Source: Pseudomonas sp. 30_B (GTDB lineage Bacteria; Pseudomonadota; Gammaproteobacteria; Pseudomonadales; Pseudomonadaceae). From it: a stretch of DNA of 64,000 nt. Under the pieces are notes generated by a model that ran no database searches, had not been told where the DNA came from, and was given only the letters and a program-made list of their open reading frames with translations. Shown here piece after piece: positions 38,188 through 47,124 of the stretch. Position 1 is the stretch's first letter. The number at the start of each line of letters is the position of its first letter. The stretch covers positions 162,011 to 226,010 of the forward strand of contig NZ_JAFGYY010000004.1 of assembly GCF_017491605.1 (NCBI RefSeq), written 5' to 3'. Both the position numbers and the translations under genes were made by a program.

Positions 38188-39633
38188 GTGACCCAGAAGC
38201 CCGACCAGTGTCTCGGTGAGTGGATCGATCGTGAAGCCCTCGCGGAAGCCATGATTCCGCTGATCGGCCAACTCTACCGTAACAACAACGTGGTGACCTC
38301 GATCTACGGCCGTGGCCTGATCAACCGTTCGGTGATCGCGATCCTCAAAGCGCACCGTTTCGCCCGTCACCGCCTGGCCGAAGGCGGCCTGTCGGTACAC
38401 GACACCTTCCCGATCCTCAAGGCGATGAGCGAGCTCAAGCTGGGCGCCGCTTCCGTCGACCTGGGCAAGATGGTTGCCAAGTTCAAGGCCGAAGGTAACG
38501 GCCGCAGCATCGAGCAGTTCACCAAGGACGAACTGGCCGACGTGGTTGGCAAGCAGAACGGCGGCGACCGCGAAGGCACCGACGTCGTGCTGTACGGCTT
38601 CGGCCGCATCGGCCGCCTGCTGGCGCGCATCCTCATCGAGAAGACCGGTGGCGGCGACGGCCTGCGCCTGCGCGCCATCGTCGTCCGCAAGGGCGCCGAG
38701 AACGACCTGGTCAAGCGCGCCAGCCTGCTGCGCCGCGACTCCGTGCATGGTCCGTTCGAAGGCACCATCACCATCGATGAAGAACACAACACGATCACTG
38801 CCAACGGCAACCTGATTCAGGTGATCTACTCCAACGACCCGGCGTCGATCGACTACACCCAGTACGGCATCAAGAACGCCCTGCTGGTCGACAACACCGG
38901 CAAGTGGCGTGACGCCGACGGTCTGGGCCAGCACCTGAAGTGCCCGGGCGTCGATCGCGTGATCCTGACCGCTCCGGGCAAGGGCGCGCTGAAGAACATC
39001 GTGCATGGCATCAACCATGGCGACATCACCGCTGACGACAAGATCGTTTCCGCCGCTTCCTGCACCACCAACGCCATCGTGCCGGTGCTGAAGGCTGTCA
39101 ACGACCAGTACGGCATCGTCAACGGCCACGTCGAAACCGTTCACTCGTTCACCAACGACCAGAACCTGATCGACAACTTCCACAAGGGCAGCCGTCGTGG
39201 CCGCGCCGCGCCGCTGAACATGGTGATCACCGAGACCGGTGCCGCCACTGCAGCCGCCAAGGCTCTGCCGGTTCTGAAGGGCAAGCTGACCGGCAACGCC
39301 ATCCGCGTTCCGACGCCGAACGTTTCCATGGCCATCCTGAACCTGAACCTGGAAAAGGCCACCAACCGCGAAGAGATCAACGAGTACCTGCGCCAGATGG
39401 CCATGCACTCGGACCTGCAGAAGCAGATCGACTTCGTCTCCTCCCAGGAAGTGGTTTCCACCGACTTCGTCGGCTCCCGCCATGCGGGTGTCGTCGATGC
39501 CGAGGCGACCATCGCCAACGACAACCGCGTCGTGCTGTACGTGTGGTACGACAACGAGTTCGGCTACAGCTGCCAGGTCGTCCGCGTGATGGAAGAGATG
39601 GCTGGCGTCAACCCGCCGGCTTTCCCGCGCTGA
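38188..39633 (+). CDS. gap: Glyceraldehyde-3-phosphate dehydrogenase, long form
   Basis: 481 residues from a GTG at 38188, chosen for GGAAGG nine bases upstream; an in-frame ATG at 38170 has no ribosome site but is the start used for relatives, so 487 residues is the alternative. Unlike ~335-residue GapA, there is an N-terminal extension of ~130 residues (PDQCLGEWIDREALAEAMIP). The NAD fold follows (YGFGRIGRLLARI, about 136), then catalytic Cys in SCTTNAIVP (about 292) and WYDNEFGYSCQV. This form is common in pseudomonads and may serve gluconeogenesis. Role of the extension unknown. Confidence 0.93.
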   Translation: MTQKPDQCLGEWIDREALAEAMIPLIGQLYRNNNVVTSIYGRGLINRSVIAILKAHRFARHRLAEGGLSVHDTFPILKAMSELKLGAASVDLGKMVAKFKAEGNGRSIEQFTKDELADVVGKQNGGDREGTDVVLYGFGRIGRLLARILIEKTGGGDGLRLRAIVVRKGAENDLVKRASLLRRDSVHGPFEGTITIDEEHNTITANGNLIQVIYSNDPASIDYTQYGIKNALLVDNTGKWRDADGLGQHLKCPGVDRVILTAPGKGALKNIVHGINHGDITADDKIVSAASCTTNAIVPVLKAVNDQYGIVNGHVETVHSFTNDQNLIDNFHKGSRRGRAAPLNMVITETGAATAAAKALPVLKGKLTGNAIRVPTPNVSMAILNLNLEKATNREEINEYLRQMAMHSDLQKQIDFVSSQEVVSTDFVGSRHAGVVDAEATIANDNRVVLYVWYDNEFGYSCQVVRVMEEMAGVNPPAFPR

Positions 39634-39648
39634 TTCAGGCGATTTAGG

Positions 39649-39677
39649 AAAACGGGAGCTCTCGGGCTCCCGTTTTT
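39649..39677 (+). terminator. Intrinsic terminator of gap
   Basis: AAAACGGGAGC, loop TCTCG, GGCTCCCGTTTTT: stem with A-run/T-run, 15 bp after the stop. Confidence 0.95.
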
Positions 39678-39739
39678 CGTTACTGGCTCCACCCTACAAC
39701 GATAAAATCTGCCAATTCCTGATACTGGAAAGACTTCGA

Positions 39740-41137
39740 ATGGATGGACATCATCTGCATGAAGGCGAGCTGAAGCGCGGCCTGAAGAACCGCCATATCC
39801 AGCTGATCGCCCTCGGCGGCGCCATCGGTACCGGCCTGTTCCTGGGCTCGGCCGGTGTCCTGCAATCGGCCGGCCCATCGATGATCCTCGGCTACGCCAT
39901 CGGCGGCTTCATCGCCTTCCTGATCATGCGCCAACTGGGCGAGATGATCGTCGAGGAGCCCGTCGCCGGTTCCTTCAGCCATTTCGCGCACAAGTACTGG
40001 GGCGGCTTCGCCGGCTTCATGTCGGGCTGGAACTACTGGGTGCTGTACATCCTGGTGGGGATGTCGGAGCTGACGGCGGTCGGCAAGTACATCCAGTTCT
40101 GGTGGCCGGACTTCCCGACCTGGGCGACGGCGGCGGTGTTCTTCGTCCTGATCAACGCCATCAACCTGTTCAACGTGAAGGCCTTCGGCGAGACCGAGTT
40201 CTGGTTCGCGATCATCAAGGTCGTCGCCATCATCGGCATGATCCTTCTCGGCATCTGGCTGCTGGTCAGCGGCACCGGTGGTCCGCAGGCTTCGGTGAGC
40301 AACCTGTGGGCCCACGGCGGTTTCTTCCCCAATGGCTGGAAGGGGCTGGTGATGGTCCTGGCGATCATCATGTTCTCCTTCGGTGGCCTGGAGCTGGTGG
40401 GCATCACTGCCGCCGAGGCTTCCGAGCCGAAGAAGGTGATCCCCAAGGCGATCAACCAGGTCATCTACCGGATCCTGATCTTCTACATCGGCGCCCTGGC
40501 CGTGCTGCTTTCGCTGTACCCCTGGGATGCCCTGCTGCAGAGCATCAGCAGCGCCGGCGATCCCTACAGCGGCAGCCCGTTCGTGAAGGTCTTCTCGCTG
40601 CTGGGCAGCGATATCGCGGCCAACATCCTGAACTTCGTGGTGCTCACCGCCGCGTTGTCGGTCTACAACAGCTGCGTGTACTGCAACAGCCGCATGCTCT
40701 TCGGCCTGGCCGAGCAGGGCGATGCCCCGCGCGCCTTCGCCAAGGTCGATGACCGTGGCGTACCGCTGCTGGCCATCGGCGTCTCGGCCTTCATCACCCT
40801 GGCCTGCGTGGTGGTCAACTATGTGATCCCGCACCAGGCGCTGGAGTTGCTGATGTCCCTGGTGGTCGCCGCCCTGGTGATCAACTGGGCGATGATCAGC
40901 CTGGCTCACATGAAGTTCCGCAAGGCCATGCAGGCCAAGGGTGTGCAGCCGTTCTTCCGCGCGCTGTGGTACCCCTTCGGCAACTGGCTGTGCCTGGCGT
41001 TCGTGGTGTTCATCCTCGGCATCATGCTGCAGATCCCGGGCATCGACGTGTCGGTGTACGCGATCCCGGTGTGGATCGTGCTGATGGGGGCCTGCTACCT
41101 GTTCAAGCGCAAGTCCCCGGCCAAGGTCAACGCCTGA
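39740..41137 (+). CDS. aroP: Aromatic amino acid permease AroP
   Basis: 465 residues, amino acid-polyamine-organocation transporter with about 12 membrane helices. ALGGAIGTGLFLGSAG in helix 1 is the substrate-binding unwound region, and FSFGGLELVGITAAEASEPKK in the middle is the AAT-family signature. It imports phenylalanine, tyrosine and tryptophan with protons. Monocistronic: terminators on both sides. Several close paralogues (PheP, ProY, GabP) exist, so the exact substrate is a family-level call. Confidence 0.88.
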   Translation: MDGHHLHEGELKRGLKNRHIQLIALGGAIGTGLFLGSAGVLQSAGPSMILGYAIGGFIAFLIMRQLGEMIVEEPVAGSFSHFAHKYWGGFAGFMSGWNYWVLYILVGMSELTAVGKYIQFWWPDFPTWATAAVFFVLINAINLFNVKAFGETEFWFAIIKVVAIIGMILLGIWLLVSGTGGPQASVSNLWAHGGFFPNGWKGLVMVLAIIMFSFGGLELVGITAAEASEPKKVIPKAINQVIYRILIFYIGALAVLLSLYPWDALLQSISSAGDPYSGSPFVKVFSLLGSDIAANILNFVVLTAALSVYNSCVYCNSRMLFGLAEQGDAPRAFAKVDDRGVPLLAIGVSAFITLACVVVNYVIPHQALELLMSLVVAALVINWAMISLAHMKFRKAMQAKGVQPFFRALWYPFGNWLCLAFVVFILGIMLQIPGIDVSVYAIPVWIVLMGACYLFKRKSPAKVNA

Positions 41138-41147
41138 ACCGGTTGAG

Positions 41148-41174
41148 AAACGGGAGCTTCGGCTCCCGTTTTCT
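41148..41174 (+). terminator. Intrinsic terminator of aroP
   Basis: AAACGGGAGC-TTCG-GCTCCCGTTTTC: a UUCG-tetraloop hairpin with nearly the same stem as the gap terminator. Confidence 0.95.
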
Positions 41175-41268
41175 TTGGTAATGCACCTTTGCCGGAGCGG
41201 AAACAGTGGCGGCGGGTGCTTGCGGTAGAATGCCCGGCGCCGCGTGCCTGGCGGTGAAGGAGAAAACC

Positions 41269-42276
41269 TTGTCCCGCGCAAGCCTGTTGATCGTTCTGCT
41301 GGTTGCCGCCGTGAGCGGCTGCGGGCAGTCCGTCGAACGCTTCGGCGGTCCGACCATGGGCAGCAGCTACACGGTGCAGTACGTGCCGACCGACCAGGCG
41401 CCGGATGCCGCGAAGCTCAAGGCCGAGATCGAGATGATCCTCACCGGCCTGGACGAGCAATTCTCCACCTACCGTGACGACTCCATGGTGTCGCGCTTCA
41501 ACGCCCTGCCGGCCGGCGCCTGCATGGCCTTGTCGGCGGACATGCTGACGCTGTGGCGCTATGGCGAGGCCCTCTCGCAGCAGAGCGGCGGCGCCTTCGA
41601 CCTTACCGTCGAGCCACTGATGAACCTCTGGGGCTTCGGACCGCAGTCGCGTGCCGAGCAGGTGCCGGATGCCGCCGCCCTTGAGCGCGAGCGGGCACGG
41701 GTCGGCCACCAGCACCTGCGCCTGGATGGCGAGCGGCTGTGCAAGGACGTCGACGCGCAGCTGGACTTCGACAGCATCGTGGCCGGTTATGCGGTGGACA
41801 AGGTCAGCGCGCGCCTGGCCGAGCTGGGATTGAAGGATTACCTGGTGGAGATCACCGGCGAGCTCAAGGCCGTGGGCCGCAAGCCGGATGGAACGCCCTG
41901 GCGCATCGCCCTGGAAGTGCCCAGCGGCGAGCGCGAGCGGCAGGTGGAGCGCTCGTTGGTGCTGGACGGTTTCGGGTTGTCCACCTCCGGCGACTACCGC
42001 AATTATTTCGAGGAAGGTGGGCGGCGCTATTCGCATACCTTCGATCCGCGCACGGGCGCGCCGGTCAGGCACGCGCTGGCGGCGGTCACCGTGGCCGATG
42101 CGCAGGCGTTGCGCGCCGATGGCCTGTCGACCCTGTTGATGGTGCTGGGGCCGGAGGAGGGCTATACCTTTGCCGAGCGCAATGGTCTGGCGGCGTTCTT
42201 CATCGTGCGCCAGGGCGAGGGTTTCGTGACTCGCGCGACGCCGCGCTTCGAAGCGTTGTTTCCGAAGCCTGAATGA
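41269..42276 (+). CDS. apbE: FAD:protein FMN transferase ApbE (lipoprotein)
   Basis: 335 residues from a TTG at 41269 with AAGGAG six bases upstream; this start gives a proper lipoprotein signal (SLLIVLLVAAVSGC, lipobox cysteine near residue 18). ApbE motifs: GPTMGSSYTV, then LSTSGDYRNYF and HTFDPRTGAPV, binding FAD and Mg. It attaches FMN to Thr in NqrB/NqrC, RnfD/RnfG and NosR-type proteins in the periplasm. In P. aeruginosa it follows nqrABCDEF; here aroP is directly upstream and no nqr gene is present, so its target must be encoded elsewhere. Confidence 0.93.
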   Translation: MSRASLLIVLLVAAVSGCGQSVERFGGPTMGSSYTVQYVPTDQAPDAAKLKAEIEMILTGLDEQFSTYRDDSMVSRFNALPAGACMALSADMLTLWRYGEALSQQSGGAFDLTVEPLMNLWGFGPQSRAEQVPDAAALERERARVGHQHLRLDGERLCKDVDAQLDFDSIVAGYAVDKVSARLAELGLKDYLVEITGELKAVGRKPDGTPWRIALEVPSGERERQVERSLVLDGFGLSTSGDYRNYFEEGGRRYSHTFDPRTGAPVRHALAAVTVADAQALRADGLSTLLMVLGPEEGYTFAERNGLAAFFIVRQGEGFVTRATPRFEALFPKPE

Positions 42277-42428
42277 AAGCTTCAGCGGGCATGATGTCGC
42301 CCGGAAAGCCGGTAAAGGCATGTAGTGACGGCAAAATTCGCCTACCTGCCGACCAACCGCTAATGTGCAGCCTTTTGCCGCAGGGCTAAGCTGCGCCAAT
42401 GATTTCGATCCGCCTCGGCGCATGTGGT

Positions 42429-42467
42429 GCCGGGGTTTTGCCGGGAGCGCCACGCGGGCGCCCCGGC
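42429..42467 (+). promoter_or_regulatory. Stem-loop in the sthA leader
   Basis: GCCGGGG (42429-42435) pairs with CCCCGGC (42461-42467), with an inner GCGCC/GGCGC stem (42447-42451, 42457-42461). It ends nine bases before the AAGGAG of sthA, so it could be a leader structure or a terminator for apbE without a T run. Confidence 0.4.
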
Positions 42468-42486
42468 CTGTTCTGAAGGAGTACGC

Positions 42487-43881
42487 ATGGCTGTCTACAA
42501 CTACGACGTGGTGATTCTCGGCACGGGCCCGGCAGGCGAGGGGGCGGCGATGAACGCCTCCAAGTACGGGCGCAAGCTGGCGGTGGTGGACAGCCGTCGC
42601 GTGGTCGGCGGCAACTGCACGCACCTGGGCACCATCCCGTCCAAGGCGCTGCGTCACTCGGTGAAACAGATCATTGAGTTCAACACCAACCCGATGTTCC
42701 GTCAGATCGGCGAGCCGCGCTGGTTCTCCTTCCCGGACGTGCTGAAAAGCGCCGAGAAGGTCATCTCCAAGCAGGTTTCCTCGCGCACCGGCTACTACGC
42801 GCGCAACCGCATCGACATGTTCAACGGCACTGCCAGCTTCGTCGACGAGCGCACCGTTGAAGTGGTGACCCCCAGCGGCGCCGTGGAGCGCCTGGTGGCC
42901 GACCAGTTCGTCATCGCCACCGGCTCGCGTCCGTATCGCCCGTCGGACATCAACTTCAATCACCCGCGCGTCTACGACAGCGACACCATCCTGTCGCTGA
43001 GCCACACCCCGCGCCGCCTGATCATCTACGGAGCCGGCGTGATCGGCTGCGAGTACGCCTCGATCTTCAGCGGCCTTGGCGTGCTGGTGGACCTGGTCGA
43101 TACCCGCGACCAGCTGCTGAGCTTCCTCGACGACGAAATCTCCGATGCGCTGAGCTACCACCTGCGCAACAACAACGTGCTGATCCGTCACAACGAGGAA
43201 TACGAGCGCGTGGAAGGCCTGGACAACGGGGTGATCCTGCACCTGAAGTCGGGCAAGAAGATCAAGGCCGACGCCCTGCTGTGGTGCAACGGCCGTACCG
43301 GCAACACCGACCGCCTGGGCCTGGAGAACATCGGCATCAAGGTCAACAGCCGTGGCCAGATCGAGGTGGACGAGAACTACCGCACCTCGGTGTCGAACAT
43401 CTACGCCGCGGGCGATGTGATCGGCTGGCCGAGCCTGGCCAGCGCCGCCTACGACCAGGGCCGCTCGGCCGCCGGCAACATTGTCGAGCACGACGGCTGG
43501 CGCTTCGTCAACGACGTGCCGACCGGCATCTACACCATTCCGGAGATCAGCTCCATCGGCCGCAACGAAAGCGAGCTGACCGCGGCGAAGATCCCCTACG
43601 AAGTGGGCAAGGCCTTCTTCAAAGGCATGGCCCGCGCGCAGATCTCCAACGAGCCGGTGGGCATGCTGAAGATCCTGTTCCACCGCGAAACCCTGGAAAT
43701 CCTCGGCGTGCACTGCTTCGGCGACCAGGCGTCGGAGATCGTCCACATTGGCCAGGCGATCATGAACCAGCCGGGCGAGCTGAACACTCTGAAGTACTTC
43801 GTCAACACCACCTTCAACTATCCGACCATGGCCGAAGCCTACCGCGTAGCGGCGTTCGACGGCCTGAACCGGATTTTTTGA
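42487..43881 (+). CDS. sthA: Soluble pyridine nucleotide transhydrogenase
   Basis: 464 residues from ATG 42487 (AAGGAG upstream). Flavoprotein disulphide reductase fold: FAD motif [18 protein letters not shown] motif [20 protein letters not shown], dimerisation domain at the C-terminus. [17 protein letters not shown] replaces the CxxxxC redox pair of lipoamide dehydrogenase, leaving one cysteine, the hallmark of SthA. It equilibrates NADPH and NADH in the cytosol. Length equals the family norm. Confidence 0.96.
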   Translation: MAVYNYDVVILGTGPAGEGAAMNASKYGRKLAVVDSRRVVGGNCTHLGTIPSKALRHSVKQIIEFNTNPMFRQIGEPRWFSFPDVLKSAEKVISKQVSSRTGYYARNRIDMFNGTASFVDERTVEVVTPSGAVERLVADQFVIATGSRPYRPSDINFNHPRVYDSDTILSLSHTPRRLIIYGAGVIGCEYASIFSGLGVLVDLVDTRDQLLSFLDDEISDALSYHLRNNNVLIRHNEEYERVEGLDNGVILHLKSGKKIKADALLWCNGRTGNTDRLGLENIGIKVNSRGQIEVDENYRTSVSNIYAAGDVIGWPSLASAAYDQGRSAAGNIVEHDGWRFVNDVPTGIYTIPEISSIGRNESELTAAKIPYEVGKAFFKGMARAQISNEPVGMLKILFHRETLEILGVHCFGDQASEIVHIGQAIMNQPGELNTLKYFVNTTFNYPTMAEAYRVAAFDGLNRIF

Positions 43882-43885
43882 AGTA

Positions 43886-43914
43886 CCCCGACCGGCGGCC
43901 TGAGCCGGCCGGGG
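43886..43914. terminator. Convergent hairpin sthA / GDPD gene
   Basis: CCCCGACCGGC pairs with GCCGGCCGGGG (one mismatch) between convergent stops at 43881 and 43924. No clear T run. Confidence 0.6.
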
Positions 43915-43923
43915 AGAACCTGC

Positions 43924-44646
43924 TCAGCGATTCCCGATCGTGGCAGTGGCCAAACCGGGAAAGTCTGTGATCAGGCTGTCCACGCCAAAATCGGCGAGCC
44001 GGCGCATCAGGGCCGGCTCGTTGACCGTCCAGACCGACACATGCAGCCCCTGTTTCTGCGCTTTCAGCAGGCGCTCGGGGGTGCACAGCGTCCAGTTCAG
44101 CGCCAGCAGATCGCAGCCATAGTGCGCGGCGACCTTCAACGGGTCGAGCCAGGCGTACTCAGCCACCAGCCCGCGGGACAGCTCCGGCGCCAGTTCTTCC
44201 ACCGCGCGCAGCACCGTGCGTGAACTCGAGGTCACGGTGATGCGGTCGCGCAGGCCGAAGCGACCGACCAGATGGTGGATCGCCTGCACGGTGCGGCTCG
44301 CACGCTCCTTCGAGGCACTCTTGACTTCCAGCTGCCAGTGTTCGAACTCGCAGCGCTCGAACAGCTCAGCCAGACGTGGGATGGGGCAGGGGCGCACCCA
44401 GCCCGGACCGCCCTGGCGGGCGTCCATGGTGACCAGGTCGTCCGCCAGTTGCTCGGAGACCTTGCCGCGCCGGCCGGTGGTGCGCTTGAGCGTCGGGTCG
44501 TGGATCACCATCAGCTCGCCGTCGCGGGACAGGTGCAGGTCCAGCTCGCAACGCTTCACGTTGTGTTCCAGGCAGCGCTGGAAGCTGGTCAGGGTGTTTT
44601 CCGGTGCTTCGCCTTTGGCGCCGCGATGTCCATAGATCAGAGTCAC
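43924..44646 (-). CDS. Glycerophosphodiester phosphodiesterase
   Basis: 240 residues from a GTG at 44646, with AAGGAG five bases upstream and GTGA overlap with the previous stop. GDPD TIM barrel: YGHRGAKGEAPENT (catalytic His, Glu), CELDLHLSRDGELMVIHDP (metal ligands and second His), WTVNEP and SLITDFP near the C-terminus. It hydrolyses glycerophosphodiesters to sn-glycerol-3-phosphate and alcohols. No signal peptide, so cytosolic like UgpQ. Translationally coupled to the small secreted protein upstream. Confidence 0.93.
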   Translation of the reverse strand: MTLIYGHRGAKGEAPENTLTSFQRCLEHNVKRCELDLHLSRDGELMVIHDPTLKRTTGRRGKVSEQLADDLVTMDARQGGPGWVRPCPIPRLAELFERCEFEHWQLEVKSASKERASRTVQAIHHLVGRFGLRDRITVTSSSRTVLRAVEELAPELSRGLVAEYAWLDPLKVAAHYGCDLLALNWTLCTPERLLKAQKQGLHVSVWTVNEPALMRRLADFGVDSLITDFPGLATATIGNR

Positions 44647-44957
44647 TGGGGCTCCTTGGGAGACGGATTCTGGGGCTTGAGGTTTTGGGCGTGGTGCTGG
44701 CGCACCGCATCGACGACGCGGCCGCTCTCGAAATAGACGCTGAATTCGCGGTAGTCCCAGCGGGTGATCGGCGGCTTGCCTACCGGCGGGTGCTCGTCGT
44801 CCGGCAGGCCGAAGCGCTCCAGCACGGCGTTCTGGCTCTCGCCGCGGGCCGGCAGGACGATATGCGGATCGCCCTGGTCGCCCACCGGGATTTCTATCGT
44901 ATCGGCCATCAGTGGCAGGGGTATGGCAAGGCAGAGCAGCAGGAGCAGGTGGCGCAT
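44643..44957 (-). CDS. Small secreted protein of unknown function
   Basis: 104 residues from ATG 44957 (AAGGGA upstream): signal peptide MRHLLLLLCLAIPLPLMA then a mature domain of ~85 residues with ARGESQNAVLERFGLPDDEH and TRWDYREFSVYFE, which resembles small SmpA/BamE-like folds in pattern, but I cannot assign it. Stop overlaps the GDPD GTG by 4 bp (GTGA), and it lies 14 bp after the PilZ gene, so the three form an operon. Confidence 0.7.
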   Translation of the reverse strand: MRHLLLLLCLAIPLPLMADTIEIPVGDQGDPHIVLPARGESQNAVLERFGLPDDEHPPVGKPPITRWDYREFSVYFESGRVVDAVRQHHAQNLKPQNPSPKEPQ

Positions 44958-44971
44958 GGAGTTCCCTTCGT

Positions 44972-45547
44972 TCATTCGCCGCGGGCCTTGGCCAGACGGC
45001 GTTCCAGTGCCTGGCGCTGGAGGATGTGGCGAGCCAGCAGCTGGCGCTGGGCATCGCTGAGCGTCTCGAATTCGGTGCCGATCTCGTAGCGGCCGTCGGC
45101 CTCCTGCTGGCAATGGGTCACTTTCGCGCGCAGCAACAGGCCCAGGCCCTGGGGCAGCAGGACGATCTTCAGCGCCAGGCCCAGGCCGACTGCAAGGGGG
45201 TGGTGGTCGCGAAAGTCGATGCCGCCTTCGGAGAGCGTCACCGGGCGCGCCGGGCCGATCTCACGCAGCAGGCTCTGGGTCAGGGCCTGGGCGATCAGGT
45301 CGATGCGCTTGTTGATCACCTTCAGGTAGCTGGCCAGCGGGCGGTCGCGCTCGTTGATATGGCGCAGCAGGTGCTGCGACTCGAAGTCGGTCAGGTGCAG
45401 GTCGCTGAGCAGATTGAACAGCGCCGAATCATCCTGAAGCACTTCTTGCGACTGGATTTCGTCCTCGCGCAGCGGGCGAAATTCCAATGCGAGCGTGTCT
45501 TCAATACGATAGTATTCGCGGCGGTCATCCGCGTCTGGAGTGGACAT
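44972..45547 (-). CDS. PilZ domain protein (YcgR-like arrangement)
   Basis: 191 residues from ATG 45547. RREYYRIED (residues 9-17) has the RxxxR c-di-GMP motif at its N-terminus rather than in the usual position before a PilZ barrel. The second PilZ motif reads TLSEGGIDF, with Thr where the consensus has Asp/Asn (D/NxSxxG). It resembles the P. aeruginosa PA2989 protein from published PilZ lists. c-di-GMP binding is plausible but the changed residue makes it uncertain. First gene of PilZ - small secreted protein - GDPD. Confidence 0.8.
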   Translation of the reverse strand: MSTPDADDRREYYRIEDTLALEFRPLREDEIQSQEVLQDDSALFNLLSDLHLTDFESQHLLRHINERDRPLASYLKVINKRIDLIAQALTQSLLREIGPARPVTLSEGGIDFRDHHPLAVGLGLALKIVLLPQGLGLLLRAKVTHCQQEADGRYEIGTEFETLSDAQRQLLARHILQRQALERRLAKARGE

Positions 45548-45870
45548 GGCGAACCCACGGAGGCAGTGATGGTCTGAGTGTAAAGCCGCCTGCCGAGCCT
45601 CGCCACACGGAAGTCGAACACCAGAAGGACCCAAGAGTCTGGTTACGATCACCCGAGCTAGAGCAGAACAAGGCGCAACGACCAACGGGAGTAACAGCCA
45701 AAGGCTGGCCCGAAGGGCGAGCGCTAGCGAGTCAAATTGGCGAGGACGCGCAGTTTACGTTTGGTAAATGAGCATCCGAGCCTGTTTTTAACGCAGTTAT
45801 GCCGACGCGCAGCTGATCGTAAGTAGACTCTGGCGTTCGACGCACTCTTCATCTTCTAAATCGGCCCCAC
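45548..45870. other. Intergenic region PilZ gene / lolC
   Basis: 323 bp between divergent genes, two thirds of it taken by nested hairpin element copy B. The lolC promoter must lie within or after the element (45832-45870 is only 39 bp), so the repeat may contribute to or insulate lolC transcription. Confidence 0.5.
45634..45831 (-). repeat. Nested hairpin element, copy B (longer)
   Basis: Minus-orientation relative of the 29575 element. Outer arms 45634-45651 and 45814-45831 pair over 18 bp with a 2-base mismatch. Apical stem TTTAC/GTAAA (45754-45758, 45764-45768). Blocks CTAGAGCAGAACAAGG and GTTATGCCGACGCGC match copy A. A ~60-bp extra segment with its own small hairpins lies in one arm (about 45672-45735). 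Confidence 0.8.
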
Positions 45871-47124
45871 ATGTTCAGACCCCTTTCCGTCTACATCGGA
45901 ACGCGCTACACCCGCGCAAAACGCCGCAGTCACTTTGTCTCCTTCATTTCGCTCACTTCCATGATCGGCCTCGCGCTGGGCGTGGTGGTGATGATCGTCG
46001 TACTCTCGGTCATGAACGGTTTCGACCATGAGATGCGCACTCGCGTGCTGGGCATGGTGCCCCACGCCACGGTCGAGTCCTACCAGCCCATCTCCGACTG
46101 GCAGGGCATCGCCGGGCAGATCAAGACCCAGCATCCCAACGTGCTGGAGGTCGCCCCCTTCATCCAGATGCAGGGCCTGCTCAGCGCCGGCGGCACGGTG
46201 CAGAAGGTGCTGATCAACGCCGTGGACCCGAACGAGGAGAGCAAGGTCTCGATCATCGACCAGTTCTTCACGCAGGGCTCGCTGCAGAGCCTGAAGCCCG
46301 GCGAGTTCGGCATCATCATCGGCGACAAGGCGGCGAAGAACCTCGGCGTGAAGCTGGGCGACAAGGTTACCTTCATCGCCCCGGAAGTCTCGGTCACTCC
46401 GGCCGGCGTGTTCCCGCGCATGAAGCGCTTCACCGTGGTCGGCACCTTCCACATTGGCGCCGGCGAGCTGGATGGCTACGTCGGCATGGTCCATATCGAC
46501 GACGCCGCACGCATGCGCCGCCTCAAGGACGGCCAGGTGGAAGGCCTGCGCCTGAAGCTCGACGACCTGTTCCAGGCACCACGCACCGCCTGGGAAATCG
46601 CCCGCACCCTGAAGGGCAACGACTACTTCGCCCGCGACTGGACCCGCAGCCACGGCAACCTGTACCAGGCGATCCGCATGGAGAAATCCATGATCGGCCT
46701 GTTGCTGCTGCTGATCGTTGCGGTCGCCGCGTTCAACATCATTTCCACCCTGGTCATGGTCGTCACCGACAAGAAGGCCGACATCGCCATCCTGCGTACC
46801 CTGGGCGCCACGCCGGGGCAGATCATGGCGACCTTCATGGTCCAGGGCACGGTGATCGGCGTGATCGGCACCTTCATCGGCGGTGTGCTGGGCGTGCTCG
46901 CGGCGCTCAACGTCAGCTCCGCCATTGCCCTGCTGGAACGCCTGCTGGGCCACAAATTCCTCAACGCGGACGTCTACTTCATCGATTACCTGCCCTCGCA
47001 GCTGATGAGCGAGGACGTGATCCTGGTGTGCAGTGCCGCGCTGATCCTGAGTTTCTTCGCCACCCTGTATCCGGCCTGGCGTGCGGCCCGCACCCAGCCC
47101 GCGGAGGCCCTGCGTTATGAGTAA
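45871..47124 (+). CDS. lolC: Lipoprotein-releasing system permease LolC
   Basis: 417 residues. FtsX-type MacB-fold ABC permease: one N-terminal helix (about 28-50), a large periplasmic domain (50-270) and three C-terminal helices. The [23 protein letters not shown] helix, split here by description, leads to [16 protein letters not shown], the coupling-helix signature. With LolD and LolE it extracts lipoproteins from the inner membrane and hands them to LolA. Its stop overlaps lolD by 8 bp. Paralogous to LolE at 47827: both start MFRPLSV, then [11 protein letters not shown]. Confidence 0.93.
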   Translation: MFRPLSVYIGTRYTRAKRRSHFVSFISLTSMIGLALGVVVMIVVLSVMNGFDHEMRTRVLGMVPHATVESYQPISDWQGIAGQIKTQHPNVLEVAPFIQMQGLLSAGGTVQKVLINAVDPNEESKVSIIDQFFTQGSLQSLKPGEFGIIIGDKAAKNLGVKLGDKVTFIAPEVSVTPAGVFPRMKRFTVVGTFHIGAGELDGYVGMVHIDDAARMRRLKDGQVEGLRLKLDDLFQAPRTAWEIARTLKGNDYFARDWTRSHGNLYQAIRMEKSMIGLLLLLIVAVAAFNIISTLVMVVTDKKADIAILRTLGATPGQIMATFMVQGTVIGVIGTFIGGVLGVLAALNVSSAIALLERLLGHKFLNADVYFIDYLPSQLMSEDVILVCSAALILSFFATLYPAWRAARTQPAEALRYE

